DNA of 64,000 nucleotides from Neopestalotiopsis rosae (Eukaryota > Ascomycota > Sordariomycetes > Amphisphaeriales > Sporocadaceae): contig JALGAS010000012.1 of the NCBI GenBank assembly GCA_023078685.1, positions 496,001-560,000 of the forward strand. Reading direction: 5' to 3'. Position numbers and translations under genes: made by a program. Below, piece after piece: positions 22,521 to 34,745 of the stretch. Below the pieces are notes generated by a model. That model was not told the origin of the DNA. It did not search any database and was given only the letters and a program-made list of their open reading frames with translations. The first letter of the stretch is position 1; the number at the start of each line of letters is the position of its first letter.

Positions 22521-24134
22521 TTAGTTTCCGTTTGTCCAAGGCCATGTATCAGTACGCACATTACGGGAGCCGTGTTCGAAATCCGCATCAGCAACGCTAC
22601 GATGCCATCGCCAGCTGAATGCGATACCAATCTCTCTAAACCTGCGCTGAAAACCCGTCATTCCGGTATTAGTTCTAAAATCGAAAGACCTGTCTCTGAA
22701 TTGTCGATAAGCCTCCAGTGTGACTTGATTCAGAGCGGGCATTCTCTCTTGACGGCAATCATCAATAAAGTCCTCAACCAAGGTCTTCATCCACTGTGCC
22801 CTATAGTCGTATGTACTCTGTTGGAGATATTGGTGAAAAATATATCCTGGCCACTTCTCTTTGAGCGTCAAAGTTTGGATGTTTAAGGGAAGGAGATTGG
22901 GCAGACTTTGGTAAGATCTCGGCATATCCATGATGTTTGCGTCAAAGAGCAGTGGTATCTCGATGCTCAGATTTTTCAGTGCAGAAAAAGCTGGTAGACA
23001 CGTGATCTGGTCCACGAATACCTCGGATCCTAAAATTGATAGATCAAGTGACTCGGTGCGGGTATCGCAGCCCACCGTAAGCGCATTATAGAAAGAGTCA
23101 TTAATCTTCGAACGTCGAGGGCCGTACATAAATTCATTATTGGAGTCATAGTTCGGGAACGCAATTGAGAGGTGTTTCAGATTCGTGCTTCGCTCCATAA
23201 AAGACTGCAACCATGGAGTGTTTGTGTTGTCCACATATAGTTTGAAGGCCTCGATGTGGCTCAAGTCGGGAATGGTCTCCAACATGGGGCCAACGCCTGT
23301 CAAGTATCGGCTCGAGACATGTGCTATGGGAATTCCACTGCGGTGCATGTCACAAATCTCCAGCTTCTTTCCAAGCTTGCTCAAAAAGCCGCGGATAACA
23401 CTGAACTCCGGTCCATATTGATCAATCTCAGCAAAATCGCTAAAGCGGAGCCGAACTGTCCTCCAATGATTGCGAGGTATCATCAATTCACGGAGCCACG
23501 ACCTGGGACCATTAAATATGTTATGTCTCGAATCCTGCGGCAAGGCGAGGAGAATATCGCTGCCACGTGTCATGAAACTCTCGCAGGCCATAATGAGATG
23601 ACACACGAATCGAATGCTAGAGTTTGTCCCGAGGCTGATATTCTCGACCACCAATTGTGGCCATTCTTTCCACAGCTTCCTTCGAGCCTCCGGAGTGGCG
23701 CGCAGAAACAATCTTTGCATGAATGAAAATACCCCATCCCACGAAACGATTCTGTGCTCTCCGGGTTCGTCACGGGTCCAAACAACCGCAAAGTATCGAA
23801 CCTGAGAACCCATTTCGGTGCAAAGAAGTGCGCCGAGCAATTTGATGAGTTGGGTTGTGGTGGTGACTGCGATATTGCGATATAGTAGTGGTGTAGCAAT
23901 TCGGTTATGATTTTTCGATGTTCCACAAAAGTTGCGCAACGCTCTTTTGTCTTGCAGATGGCTGGGTGGTAAGACGAAGCTGAGGGATCTTAGAATACCA
24001 TAACGTCCAATGCTCAAGTTGTCATCTGTAGGAATGGGTGCAGGAATGAGATGTTCACAAATGTTCAATATCATCTCAGTTGGCAGATTTGAAAGCTGCG
24101 TTCTGCCCGAGATTCCCGAGTTCGTGGGCGACAT
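22521..24134 (-). CDS. F-box domain protein
   Basis: A single exon of 537 residues. An F-box-like motif opens the protein: TQLSNLPTEMILNICEHLI at about 12-30, continuing to RNFCGTSKNHNRIATPLLYR at about 67-86. The remainder has Leu-rich segments with the loose periodicity of fungal F-box/LRR-type proteins (SHIEAFKLYVDN, TNLKHLSIAFP, TESLDLSILGS, SALKNLSIEIP), suggesting an irregular leucine-rich repeat array as the substrate-binding part. F-box proteins act as substrate receptors of SCF ubiquitin ligases through Skp1; the substrate here is unknown. Such genes are numerous and variable in filamentous fungi. No truncation is seen. Confidence 0.82.
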   Translation of the reverse strand: MSPTNSGISGRTQLSNLPTEMILNICEHLIPAPIPTDDNLSIGRYGILRSLSFVLPPSHLQDKRALRNFCGTSKNHNRIATPLLYRNIAVTTTTQLIKLLGALLCTEMGSQVRYFAVVWTRDEPGEHRIVSWDGVFSFMQRLFLRATPEARRKLWKEWPQLVVENISLGTNSSIRFVCHLIMACESFMTRGSDILLALPQDSRHNIFNGPRSWLRELMIPRNHWRTVRLRFSDFAEIDQYGPEFSVIRGFLSKLGKKLEICDMHRSGIPIAHVSSRYLTGVGPMLETIPDLSHIEAFKLYVDNTNTPWLQSFMERSTNLKHLSIAFPNYDSNNEFMYGPRRSKINDSFYNALTVGCDTRTESLDLSILGSEVFVDQITCLPAFSALKNLSIEIPLLFDANIMDMPRSYQSLPNLLPLNIQTLTLKEKWPGYIFHQYLQQSTYDYRAQWMKTLVEDFIDDCRQERMPALNQVTLEAYRQFRDRSFDFRTNTGMTGFQRRFREIGIAFSWRWHRSVADADFEHGSRNVRTDTWPWTNGN

Positions 24135-24769
24135 GATGATTAGTGGCCAAGTCTGTAGTATCTTTCAGTGCGAATCGGGTTTGTCTGGGATAGCAACGAT
24201 TCGAGACGCCGAAATCTGGTTTCTCACAGACAATGTTCACAGGCGTGATGTCTATGACTGTACGAGGCGGGAAATGAATAGACTGCTCCTGGTTTGAATG
24301 TAAGTCTGGTCAACAGTATACGAAAGAGAGGACAAGGCCAGGCAATAAGTAACTCCGCCGTAAGTCGGGTCAGGCTGGACGGGCTCATGGGTTTCAATTC
24401 TCCAAAGTAAACAAACTTGTTGGGAAGAAAAAGGAGAGGTGGAAGTGACGGAAGTGCTTGGTTACGCTTCTACTTAGACTGACTGCAGTGCCACAGTAAT
24501 GAAGGGTAGGGACCATCTCTACTTTGGGTCGCGATTACCGTACATTCGTCAATATACCGTCACCATGGATCCTTCCAGGTCATAACACCCATAATGAGGC
24601 AAGTAAGCATCCAGCCATGCTACAGGTTAACGTGTGTTTGGTGGTTAATTTTATGAAATGAGCATCGAGAGAAACTGGCACTTGATCGAATAAATAAGCA
24701 TATTGTATGGTACAGTTGAGAGATCTCCTGTTTTGGTGTCTTTGCACACTGTCACCCTCTATCTGGACA
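24135..24769. other. Intergenic region
   Basis: Holds the promoter side of the F-box gene and the 3' side of the PPR gene. No further feature recognised. Confidence 0.5.
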
Positions 24770-27427
24770 TTAATCTACAATGGGGTCTCGCATAACGGCT
24801 TTTCCACCGCGAACGTCGGGTATCCAGTCAATAAACCCACTCCTCTCGGCAGTATGCCAGTATCGATGGCCCAGCCAACTGCCCTCACCGCGATGCTCAG
24901 CATATCTCTTGACCGTGTCCTCGACCATGTCTTGGGCGTCCTTGCGCCTATCTGCCAAGAGAAGAGCATGAAGAAGCTCGTACTGGGCATCAAGGTTGAC
25001 TAGGAAGCCAGCTGAGCTGAGTTTGCGATAAATGTTAAACGCCGTTTCATGATCTCCAGCAGCTGCGTAACCTTTGATGACACGGTCGTAGAAAATACGG
25101 TCCATGTCGTCATAGTCCAGTAGGCGGCGGCGTTGAATCAGCTCATTGACCGTCTCCAGATCGGGAGGGTTGCGCGAAAAGTAATGCTCAACAAGTGATG
25201 TGTAAATGTGCGGCGATAATTCTAGACCTTGTTGCCATAGGTGATCCAAGACGGCCTTGACAGACGCTTGAGCACGATCGCCAGAACGAAGGAGCAGATG
25301 AATCATCTTGCCATAGTTTTGATGATTTGCCTCAAGACCAGCCTTCTTCATATCGTCAAATATAGAGGCAACAATCTCGACTTGTCTTTCCGGGTCCCAG
25401 GCCTCGAGCTTGTTGAGCGTTCCTTCAAGGATCAGAGTGAATGTTGCAGCATCAGCATTTACGCCCAGCGATTCCATATGCTTGAATATTGTCTGCACTT
25501 CTTTGTCACGCCCTTCGAGAATGAGTGGTCGCAGCAACAGATTGAATGTGTAAATATTTGGGTTGATGCCTTGTTCCTTTGCCCATGAGAGCAGACGTTG
25601 CACAGCAGAGTGGTTGTTGAGACGAATGAGTCCCGAGAGTGCAGCATTGACGGGCTCTATGGTGAGCGGAGCGGCATGCACATTCTTCTTTTGTTGCGCC
25701 TCGCGCCAGAGAACTGCCATTTCCTCGAGCGCCATGACAGCAGCAGCCGGATCGTTGCACTCCATCAACCCGGCTATCCTCGTGACCCAGATTGGCATAT
25801 CTAATTTGGCCCCAGAACTGATCAAGCGTTGCCAGACGGTTGTCAATCCCTTGAGGTTCTGTGCCTTTTTGCAGCCATCGAGCATCACATTCCATGTCCT
25901 GAGTGTCGGCTTAAGCCCAAACTTTGGTAGTGTATTCCACACCTCAATAGCCTTGTCGGGTTGGTTGAGAGCCATATAAGTATTGATGAAGGAATCAAAG
26001 ATGTGTGGGCTTTGCCTGGGTGTGGATGTTTTGCCTGTCGTGCTTTGCACTTGAGCACCCGAAAATTCCCGCCAGAGACGATCAACCTCGCTCCAATTTC
26101 GAGTCCCGTATGCCTGGCTCAGTTTCTTTTCGAAATATACTGTATCATGCGAGCCTCTGGTCGTCCTCGGGGTGGACGAAGATCCTTGTCCTCCAACGCC
26201 TGAATTGGATGACTGGTTAACCTCGTCAAGGTAATCCTCAATTTTAGGCCACTGTCCCATGACATAACCTTCGATCGAAGGATATGTTACCTTGATGGCC
26301 TTCCGAAGTGCCTTTTCGTCAACACCAGTGAACTTCATCAATTGAGCCACCTTGGTCATGAACCGCAAAGCACTGCGCCTGGAGCTCGTGTTGCTCCTTG
26401 CTCCGTCGATCAGTAGCGTGAGTGTCGCAATGGCGAGGACGGAGAGCTTGTCACCCAGCTGATTGGGGCTATGCTGGGGGAACAGGCTGCTGAGAGCCCG
26501 AGAAAAGTTGTTCGACCTGGCATATTTATTGATGGCGAACTTGTTCAACCTTGGAAACCAGAAGCCGTCAAGAATGTCATTGGCGTCTGCGTGGCCTTCT
26601 CCCACTCTGGATCGGGGAAGCGAGAGAACTTTCCAGGTCTCTACCAGGTCTGAGATGATTTGATTCTTGGTGGCTAGGTGGTCCTCAAAGGCCTCGATGG
26701 AAGGATAGTCATCTGCAGACGTCTTCATCTCGCATAGATACTTGACCAGCTCGCCAGTCAGCGGAAGCCAGTCGTCGGTCGGCTTGAGTTCTCCGTGGCG
26801 GGCGCAAATGCGTAGAATCTCGGCAGTGGAAGGCAACCCTGGATTCAAGATGTCTTCCTTCTTCTTGATAACCATCTCGTGCAATAGGCTCGACAGGACG
26901 GTATAAAAGACTTTGGGTACAATGACACCCTTTTGTTGAATGCTGGGGTATAGGGTCGATTGTAGGAACTTGAAGGCATCTGATATTGGAGCTTTGGCAT
27001 CTAGCATATCTTGCAATTTCCCAACATCTTGAACCAGCTTGATATTCACAGACTTTGCATGTCCTTCTTCAAGCGAATCGCTCTTTGTGCCTGGGCCGTC
27101 GACAATCTGTCTAAAGAGATCTGTCACGTCGACGTTTGCTGTCTTCTTGCTGTTGGGGCCTCGAGGCCTGGGGGTCGTCCGTGGCTTGCTTCGCCATCCC
27201 CCCTCTACATTTCGTTCGGTGCGAGCAGTGTCAGACTCGCCATTAATTGATCCCGCAGTATTCTTGGCCGCCTGTACCGAAGATGTGGCCCTGGCCGGAC
27301 TATCACCTGCGGCATTCGAAGCGCTGGGCCAAGACGACAGTTGCGCGCGCCATTGCGATGGTTGGACGGCAGCCTTTGTCGCAAGTCGGTGGCGACAGAT
27401 GAGACAAACCGATTGAGCTGCCCTCAT
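24770..27427 (-). CDS. Mitochondrial pentatricopeptide repeat protein
   Basis: A single exon of 885 residues. The start (MRAAQSVCLICRHRLATKAA) is Arg/Ala/Ser rich and acid-free, a strong mitochondrial presequence. A low-complexity basic linker follows (about 50-100). Degenerate PPR helix pairs become clear from about 480 onward, for example DKAIEVWNTLPKFGLKPTLR, INPNIYTFNLLLRPLILEGR and NADAATFTLILEGTLNKLEA, continuing to the C-terminus. PPR proteins of this size in fungi bind organellar transcripts for stability, processing or translation (Neurospora cya-5 acts in cytochrome oxidase expression). Which transcript this one serves cannot be told from sequence alone. It is divergent from the acid phosphatase gene. 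Confidence 0.88.
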   Translation of the reverse strand: MRAAQSVCLICRHRLATKAAVQPSQWRAQLSSWPSASNAAGDSPARATSSVQAAKNTAGSINGESDTARTERNVEGGWRSKPRTTPRPRGPNSKKTANVDVTDLFRQIVDGPGTKSDSLEEGHAKSVNIKLVQDVGKLQDMLDAKAPISDAFKFLQSTLYPSIQQKGVIVPKVFYTVLSSLLHEMVIKKKEDILNPGLPSTAEILRICARHGELKPTDDWLPLTGELVKYLCEMKTSADDYPSIEAFEDHLATKNQIISDLVETWKVLSLPRSRVGEGHADANDILDGFWFPRLNKFAINKYARSNNFSRALSSLFPQHSPNQLGDKLSVLAIATLTLLIDGARSNTSSRRSALRFMTKVAQLMKFTGVDEKALRKAIKVTYPSIEGYVMGQWPKIEDYLDEVNQSSNSGVGGQGSSSTPRTTRGSHDTVYFEKKLSQAYGTRNWSEVDRLWREFSGAQVQSTTGKTSTPRQSPHIFDSFINTYMALNQPDKAIEVWNTLPKFGLKPTLRTWNVMLDGCKKAQNLKGLTTVWQRLISSGAKLDMPIWVTRIAGLMECNDPAAAVMALEEMAVLWREAQQKKNVHAAPLTIEPVNAALSGLIRLNNHSAVQRLLSWAKEQGINPNIYTFNLLLRPLILEGRDKEVQTIFKHMESLGVNADAATFTLILEGTLNKLEAWDPERQVEIVASIFDDMKKAGLEANHQNYGKMIHLLLRSGDRAQASVKAVLDHLWQQGLELSPHIYTSLVEHYFSRNPPDLETVNELIQRRRLLDYDDMDRIFYDRVIKGYAAAGDHETAFNIYRKLSSAGFLVNLDAQYELLHALLLADRRKDAQDMVEDTVKRYAEHRGEGSWLGHRYWHTAERSGFIDWIPDVRGGKAVMRDPIVD

Positions 27428-27919
27428 AACATCTGGTATATTCGATCAGGCGGTCTATGGTGGACGAGAAGCCGAGACTCGGAATACTTCTGAGGAGAAA
27501 GAAAAAGTTCAAACGCGCCCACGATCATTGGTTGTAGCTTCTGATGTCGGAGTTTAGCGCAGGTAGCAAGCCCGCAGCCAGGGGTGGAGCTGCCGTCTAA
27601 CCCCTGCCAGACAGCTACATTTCCCGCTGTAATCTGCATCTTATCGCATCGGACCACTGAGAGCTCCCAGTTGGGCCATGACCCGATCGACGTCACCTAG
27701 TGGCCTAGCTCACGATACCTTAGTAACCTAGAAAGCATCGAGTAGGTGACCGAGCCTGGGAATCAGTCGGCGGGCCCATAACGTTGTCTATTGTTCGTAA
27801 CCTACATCGTCCCTCTGTTTGGTGCTGTGAGGCAATTTCTGGACACCAATTCTATCTTCACCTCAGACTTGACAGCTTCAAGTTGATCTGTCTGTCCCGA
27901 ACACTACTCGCCGCTGATC
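27428..27919. promoter_or_regulatory. Divergent promoter between PPR and acid phosphatase genes
   Basis: 492 bp with no supportable gene. It must hold both promoters. No named site can be assigned. Confidence 0.5.
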
Positions 27920-29567
27920 ATGACAACCCTCACCCCCCGCGCTCCGTATACGGAGGATGAGCTCAAGCAGCTTTATCCGTCTGACCTCAAGCTTCAGTTC
28001 GTCCAGATCCTCCTTCGACACGGCGAGCGCTCCCCCGTCTCTGCTCGCTTCTCCAATGCCGGCCTTCCCGCCTTTTGGCCCTACTGCAATGCGGTCCGGC
28101 ACATGCGCAATGCCGTGTTGGATGGTTCATTCACGTCACCGCAATTCACCACATTGGAATGGAAGCGTCGCCTCGAGGCATTCGGACCCAATGATGAGCC
28201 CGTAATAGCCTCGGGTCCTGGCGGCGAGCTGGACGCCATCTGCGACATGGGCATGCTCACGGACAAGGGAAGGGAAACTACATTCAACCTGGGCACTCGC
28301 CTACGCCGCCTTTACGTTGACCAATTGGGCTTCCTGCCCTCTACCATCACCGATGCCGACAGCCTATACCTCCGCGCCACGCCGATTCCCAGGGCTCTGG
28401 AGTCTTTGCAGGAGACCTTTCTCGGGCTGTACCCTGCCGGCACCCGCGCCCCCAACTTTCCTGCCCCAACCATTCTCACCCGATCCATTGCCGATGAGAC
28501 GCTTTTCCCGAACGACAGCAATTGCCGCCGATTTGCTGCCCTGTCGCGTGCTTTTGCGCAACGGGCGGCTGACAGATGGAACACAACCGACGAGATGGAA
28601 TATCTGAACAAGTTGTACGGCAAGTGGATGCCCGAAGCCAGCCCACGAGTGGCTGTGGACGGAAAGCCAAGGCTCAGTGGAATCATGGACACGGTCAACA
28701 GTACACTGGCACATGGTCCAGAGACAAGATTACCCAAGGAGTTTTATGATAAGAAGGGTCTGGCCATAGTTGAAAAGATTGGCGTAGAAGAGTGGTTTGC
28801 GGGCTACAAGGAAAGTCAGGAATACCGCATGCTGGGCATTGGAGGACTCATGGGCGACGTGGTATCAAGAATGGTAGGATCAGCTGAGCGAAGCACTGCC
28901 GACGGCGAGTATGAGGTTGCACGGAATTTGAGTGATGGCGACGTCAAGGCTGGAAAGGGCGCAACACCGATACGCTTTGGTATGAGCGGCTGTCACGATA
29001 CAACATTGGCTGCAGTCCTGGCAAGTATGGGCTCTTTCGACACCGATAAGTGGCCGCCGTACACGAGCCACATTGCAATTGAAATGTTCCGAAAAGCTGA
29101 TGTGCCTCCACCTACCACCACGAAGCCAACGATTCCACCCGTGGAAGGGCTCTCGGCGCAGAAGTCTGGTTGGCTCAGCAGTTTTGGTTCCGTGTTTGGA
29201 TTTGGATCTTCAACAAAGCCAGGTCTACCACCACCAGGAATCGGCCGTAAGAAGACGGAAGAGTTGGCTGCAGATGAGCGAGCCAAGTTGGATGGCTACT
29301 ACGTCAGACTTCGCTACAATGATCAGGTTATGAAGGTTCCCGGTTGCAAACCAGCAGGCAAGCATCTCGATGGAGACGACAGCTTTTGCACACTGGTATG
29401 TTGACTATAATTCTCTGGATCTTGGTATTTAGTATCACTGACATACATCACAGGAAGCATTCAAGGCCATCGTCGACAAATTTGTGCCGCAGGATTGGAG
29501 AGGACAGTGCAGAGCCAATGCTGACAAGCCTACATTCCCAAGCAAGCCCGAGCCTGCTGGATATTAA
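27920..29567 (+). CDS. Histidine acid phosphatase family protein (non-secreted type)
   Basis: Two exons (27920-29395 and 29454-29567) encode 529 residues. The catalytic RHGERSP motif lies at 33-39, giving the nucleophilic His, and the proton-donor HD pair is at about 359-360 in SGCHDTTLAAVL. There is no signal peptide, unlike secreted phytases, so the closest general model is the intracellular or mitochondrial lysophosphatidic-acid-phosphatase-like (ACP6-type) branch. A Pro/Ser/Gly-rich insertion (about 395-445, containing SSFGSVFGFGSS) splits the conserved C-terminal part, in which GYYVRLRYND and the last exon (EAFKAIVDKFVPQDW) resume the fold. The intron is 58 bp and follows the codon for Leu in SFCTL. 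Substrate unknown. Confidence 0.88.
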
Positions 29568-32500
29568 ATGCCCGAGTAGTATATTCGCAGAGATAGATTG
29601 GTGTGACCGCTGTGCTCTATTTATAGATTAGAGCTCAGCAGCAGAGCTGAAGAAATTGCATATCTTACCTAGGTATAAAAAATTTCGAGTATATAAATTT
29701 TTTGGCATTTGTTAGCGCCTGTTCTGATTAAGGACATGATAATTATTGCATTTACAAAGACCGTTTACTGTCGACGGTATGTCCGTCACGTGGACTTGAA
29801 GTATTGTGCATGGTTTGATATCATCAATATCGTCTACTTGTAAAAAATGTACAGAGTTGCCAAGATCAGGGACTACCTGGTCTCCGAAGCCCATATCTCA
29901 TGAAAATATAGACCCGAAGTGGCACACATTGTTACACGTTCACAGCATTTCCCTTGATGGCACCCGTCCAGCCACGGATGACAGCGATACACAGACCCGA
30001 GCAGCTGGATAATTTGCAACATTACACAGGAAAAGATAGAACTTGGAAATTATGAAAATCCTTCCCAAGACCGACTATTTTCTAATGGTTTTTGTAGTGG
30101 TTTGCCAGTTATGCTCAATAGCGGCATCGGTTTAACAAGGAGAAGTAGGCGGACGATTTTAGACGGGCACTTGCACGATAGTACGACAAGTGCCATTATC
30201 CAATCGGCTGTGGATGTTTTGTACTCTCATCTGATACTCGTCTACTATTGTAGATCTAGATCATACTCCAGTGTATTGACACCATGTGGCTTTGAATGAT
30301 TGTTTCTTTCTCGACAAACAATTCATTTGCAGATCAGATTCGAGAGCACGTGATACTCAGAACACAACTCGAAGCGGACAATTGCAAAGAGACTCGATAT
30401 GGAAAGTGATATTCACCAAGGCTAGCCGACAACGCTGAAGATAAAAAAAGAAACCCAATGAATAATGAAATCTGTCGGAAAAATTGTCCGGGTATAATTT
30501 CAAGTGTGCAGGCGTTTAGTATACAGTATCGAATACCGTGCCTGATTTGCACGTACATAGGTTACATACTTCGTACAGGTAGGACAAAAATGGTGTGCTC
30601 AGTTGCATTACGCATCTCGGGTACCTTGCCGTAGTGAAGTTAATTTGTGCACGCAAGTACCTCCCTTTGGGAAAGCTCGCGCCCGTGAGCGCCCGCAAGG
30701 GTCTTTGTGGAGATGACAAGGGCAGCCTTTTGGGTAAAGGGGGTTCGGCAGGGGGGAAATCAAGGGATCTTTTGTTCAAGCTGGACTGTTTTTTTGCCAT
30801 TACAATGCCAAAGATGTCTTGTCTGGCAACTGGAAACTGATAACGCTCAAGTGACCATTGCATGACAATCGTATATCATTTTGATAGCAAATTGAGCAAC
30901 GAATGATGATCAATGGCTGTGTGATCCTGTCCAACTTTGCTCACCTTGTCAGTGGATGATGAGCGCCGGAGGAGAACACTATGCGGGCGGGGCTGAATTA
31001 ATGCATGTTAAAGCCAGTTGGTCTTTTGAGCCTCAAAAGTCTGAGCTTTTTTTCCCTCGGTGCGTCTGAGCTTTTTATTTTTACGAACGACGATCTGATG
31101 TCCACAGACCCAGAGGCCCGACTCCAGAAGCCAGAAGCATTCAGTTAGCAGCTTTTGCCATCTGTGTGTGAGTGCGTCTGAGGTTGTAACTTGTCGCCCA
31201 GAATAGACCCTGACTCCACACCTCCGACACACCAGACCATTCGATATGTGTTCTATGTAGCGTGATGGGTTACATGCAATCGGATGGCAAGTCGCGATTC
31301 GGCCAAGATGGCAAATCGACAGGTTGCACCGAGAGCCTCAGAGTAGAAAGAGAGCTGCCGAGAAGGAAGGGATAGAACGCTGCTTTGATACAGTGTGATC
31401 CAAACCTCGTGACGGACTGTATAAGAGCGGCACCGGGCCCAGGTTGACAGCTAACTTAGCATAGAGCTAGAGATCCGAAGCCAGGTCCTACCCAGGTACG
31501 CTAGGGGAGGAGACAACCCCGCGAAAGGGGTTCAATGGTGGACGAATGGATAATGCTGCGCCTGGCTGCGCGGGTTTGAGAATAATGATCTTGTATATCG
31601 TATCATGGATAGAATGCCTCTTCCGGCGGAGGCAACGTCTACAATTGTTCTTCGTGATCCAGGCCACCACGTTTTGGCATGACTCGCTTATGCCAATTTT
31701 TCTCAAAGAAAGAGGTTCTGGGCCAGCTGTCTGGTGGGATGGGCAAGCTTCCAGAAATACGCAAGCGTCCCCGGGGGGGCGTCGTACACGATAGTGGATG
31801 GCACTGGCTGCCAGATGTTTCATCCGGGCATAGCGCTCTCCAGGGCCGATGGCAGCGGCTGGCCCGCAGTCAATCCACGCGACCAGGGAGCCGTGTTGCA
31901 GAGGCTAGATCCTCGAGGACCTGGTGGAGGACCTGGTGTCAATGGATACTCCGTGGATATGGATGACATCTGATCGACGAGAACTTGGTCAAACGTTCAA
32001 TTGAACTTGACGGGCTTGGCTCGTCTTGACTTTTTGTTGAGTGAGGAGGCCTCACACGTGAACAGGCTCAGTACTGTTGCAAGTGCAATGATCGATGGAT
32101 TCAATTATTCTGCTACAATGGTGGTGGGAACCATTCACTAAACAATATCCAGCCTTGAAGTATAGTAGGTGTACACGAGCCTGAATGTGTTGGTACTAGT
32201 AGAGAGTGTAATGTTAAGCGAAATATATTATGTTTCTTAGACGACGTAAGTGTGTAGTTTGCCTTCAACTAAAATCCTTGGACAATTATTTATTGAATTT
32301 CGTGAGACGCGAGCAGCTTAGCAATAATACCTATCACATAGAAAATAGCAGGTATAAGCAGGTACGTTGCATCGCTGAGAAGGCGGGCTGCCAGCTCGGG
32401 TACTGCATACCACTACATATTACCACTGTACGCACATTGGACCCCCTATTTGGCTCTCGCACTAGAGAGGAGCGACCAAATGAATGGACATGTACGCGCC

Positions 32501-34745
32501 GACGGTGATTGGCCGGCTCTCTGCCTGACTTGAAGATCTGGGCTCTTTTTCTCGGACCTCAATATTGTATCCATGCATATAGCAGTCCCTATGTATGCGC
32601 TGGACAACATGTGCTCGCAAGCTACAACTGTGTACGAAGTAGTCTAATAATTACTATCGAGTAAAGAGTCAAAGACAGTATGTCTTGGACTATCGCTCTC
32701 GAAAGATGTTTGATAATTGCCTCAGATCCGTGCCTGAGCTGCAACTATTGTACCTGCTTGCTAGGCCATTTCGTAGGTTTGGTTGTACATGTGCATTAAC
32801 GACCGTTGATAGTGCAAGTAAATGCTGTATTCAATTTGCCTTTGAGTTGGCGCTGCTGCATGTCAAAATGGAATGGATGACCCAAGCTCCAGTCAGCAAT
32901 TGAGCTTGAGAGCTCTTGCTGCAGCTTCTGTCTCCCGTACCTGACATTCGCTCAATTATGGCGAGGTAACATACTTGGCAGTATGTAAGGAGGTATCTGA
33001 ATATGACAATAGCATCCCGGCTTTCAGCAGGCCGCGCTTCTTTCTCCATGGTCAACTCCCTTCCTCAATAGATCCAATACTTGGGTAGCCTACCGCCGAT
33101 CCGTTCTATCTAGAGACGGCAAATCCTAGAACCGCGTGGTGATAGAATGCAATTGACTGCAGGAGAGAGTAGTATTCCATGTCGAAAGATACATGTGTGG
33201 CTGCAGGTACAACGGGTGCCCCCCTCCCCTCGCCATCCAGAATGTCCCAATCCATATACTACATTGTGCATACGCATCCACTACCTGTTAGATGAGATAC
33301 TCGTGTGCGTGCGTGTGTTGGACACAGTCCACCAACGCCAGCAGCAACGACAGCAGGTCCCCTGCCGCTAGAAGCAGACGCCAGACGCTACAATGGGGAT
33401 TGATCCCTGAATGGACTCATTAAACTTAGCGCAGCCAGCTCGGGCAGTCTGCGCCAAACCACCCCGGCTCTTCGCTCCAGTGGCCCTTGCCGCATTGGTG
33501 CTGGCGCCTCTGGTTCAGGGCCCTTTTCGCTTGCCTCTCCTCCTGAACGGTGATCGGGTCCTGACCTTCTGGGGCCCGTCGCTGGCTCCTGGTTGATCAC
33601 CTTTACCAAAAGACCCCATCTCCAATCTCCCCTTCTTCCCTTCTCTTCGTCTCCTTCCTTTGCCTCCACCTTTTCGCTCTCCTCTCCCTCACGCTCGCTC
33701 GCTCTCTTGCTTCTGACCTGCTCTTCAATCTCCTCTGGTCATTCGATCCTTTTTCTCCCGACCAACCACAGGTCTCCGCTTTTTAGATCTTTCTCCATCT
33801 TCCGTCCTTTTTTTTTCTTGCCTACACTCGTTCACTATATTTTCGTAATATCCTTACATATTTACGGTACGGCTTCGAGCTTACTCATCTTGTCCCGCCA
33901 GCGACGACGACGACGATTTGACTTGCCTCCTGGCTGCTGGAGAACGGAGCTCTGGTCGAGAAGGAACATATCTCGTTGACCACCCTTCTTTTCCCTGGTC
34001 TTCGACTTTTTGTGCGCAGCTTCTCCGAGACACAAGGGGCGCCTTGTTGTTTGTCCAGCTTCTCGACGCTCGTTCACGGCCGTCCTTCCACGCACTCGCT
34101 TTCTTTAGGGAAGAAAGTCCAAAGTCGCTTCGTTCACCTTTGTTTGACGTAGCTCGATTGGACGACTATATCCCAGACCTGCCGCTTCTCAAAGGGTCAA
34201 AGAAACCTTGATCTGTCCCCCTCGATCATTGGCAATATTCATTCGTCTTCTTCGAATCATTTCAACCCTCCTTTTTGGGTAGTTCTCCTGGTTCGATACA
34301 GTGTATACTCTGTTCGGCATCTTTAGCGAGCGGTCCTGTTTTACAATCGTCAAGCTTGACGGCACCTAATCACTTGCCATTCAACACTACGGATGTCGAC
34401 CTGTTGCACATAGTCGATGTTCCTATACTTTTTTACTGATCGCCAATTTCAGTAATTCTTTCAAAAAACCCACTTGAGATACCCCCTGACCTCGAGTTTG
34501 CCCGCCCTTTTTTGGACAAATTTGAGCTTATACCATTTGTTCGGTCAGCCTAGAGCAGCTTTTATAATATTACCGGCCCTGCTTGATTGCAAATCTGCCG
34601 ACCGCTTCGGTTTGCGCATTTCAGTTCGGTCGCTAGCTTGTTCAATTGTTATTCGTGCCTTATTCCGGGCACGATAATTCTTTCCAAAACGGCGGTTTTA
34701 TCTCACGTATCGAGGGACAGCCTTGTCCCTCCTCATCTACTCGGG
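29568..34745. other. Long gene-poor region and extended 5' leader of NRD1
   Basis: About 5.2 kb without a firm gene. The left 3.9 kb holds scattered short frames; one stretch (31605-31975) is an in-frame run broken by a single TGA, discussed under findings. From about 33590 the sequence becomes strongly CT-rich, then is followed by several hundred bases with small ATG frames (33918-34211 and 34474-34677) before the NRD1 start, consistent with a long regulatory leader. No transposon ends were seen. Confidence 0.5.
33600..33830 (+). promoter_or_regulatory. CT-rich core promoter tract upstream of NRD1
   Basis: About 230 bp almost free of purine runs, with repeated ctcc, cttc and tctc blocks and a poly-T stretch near 33808. 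Such pyrimidine tracts sit at or just before transcription starts in highly expressed filamentous-fungal genes. Assignment to NRD1, about 0.9 kb downstream on the same strand, is inferred from orientation. Confidence 0.5.

Noticed and set aside
22055..22618. 187-codon plus-strand frame running into the F-box gene
   Set aside because: No domain, erratic composition, overlaps a well-supported gene on the other strand.
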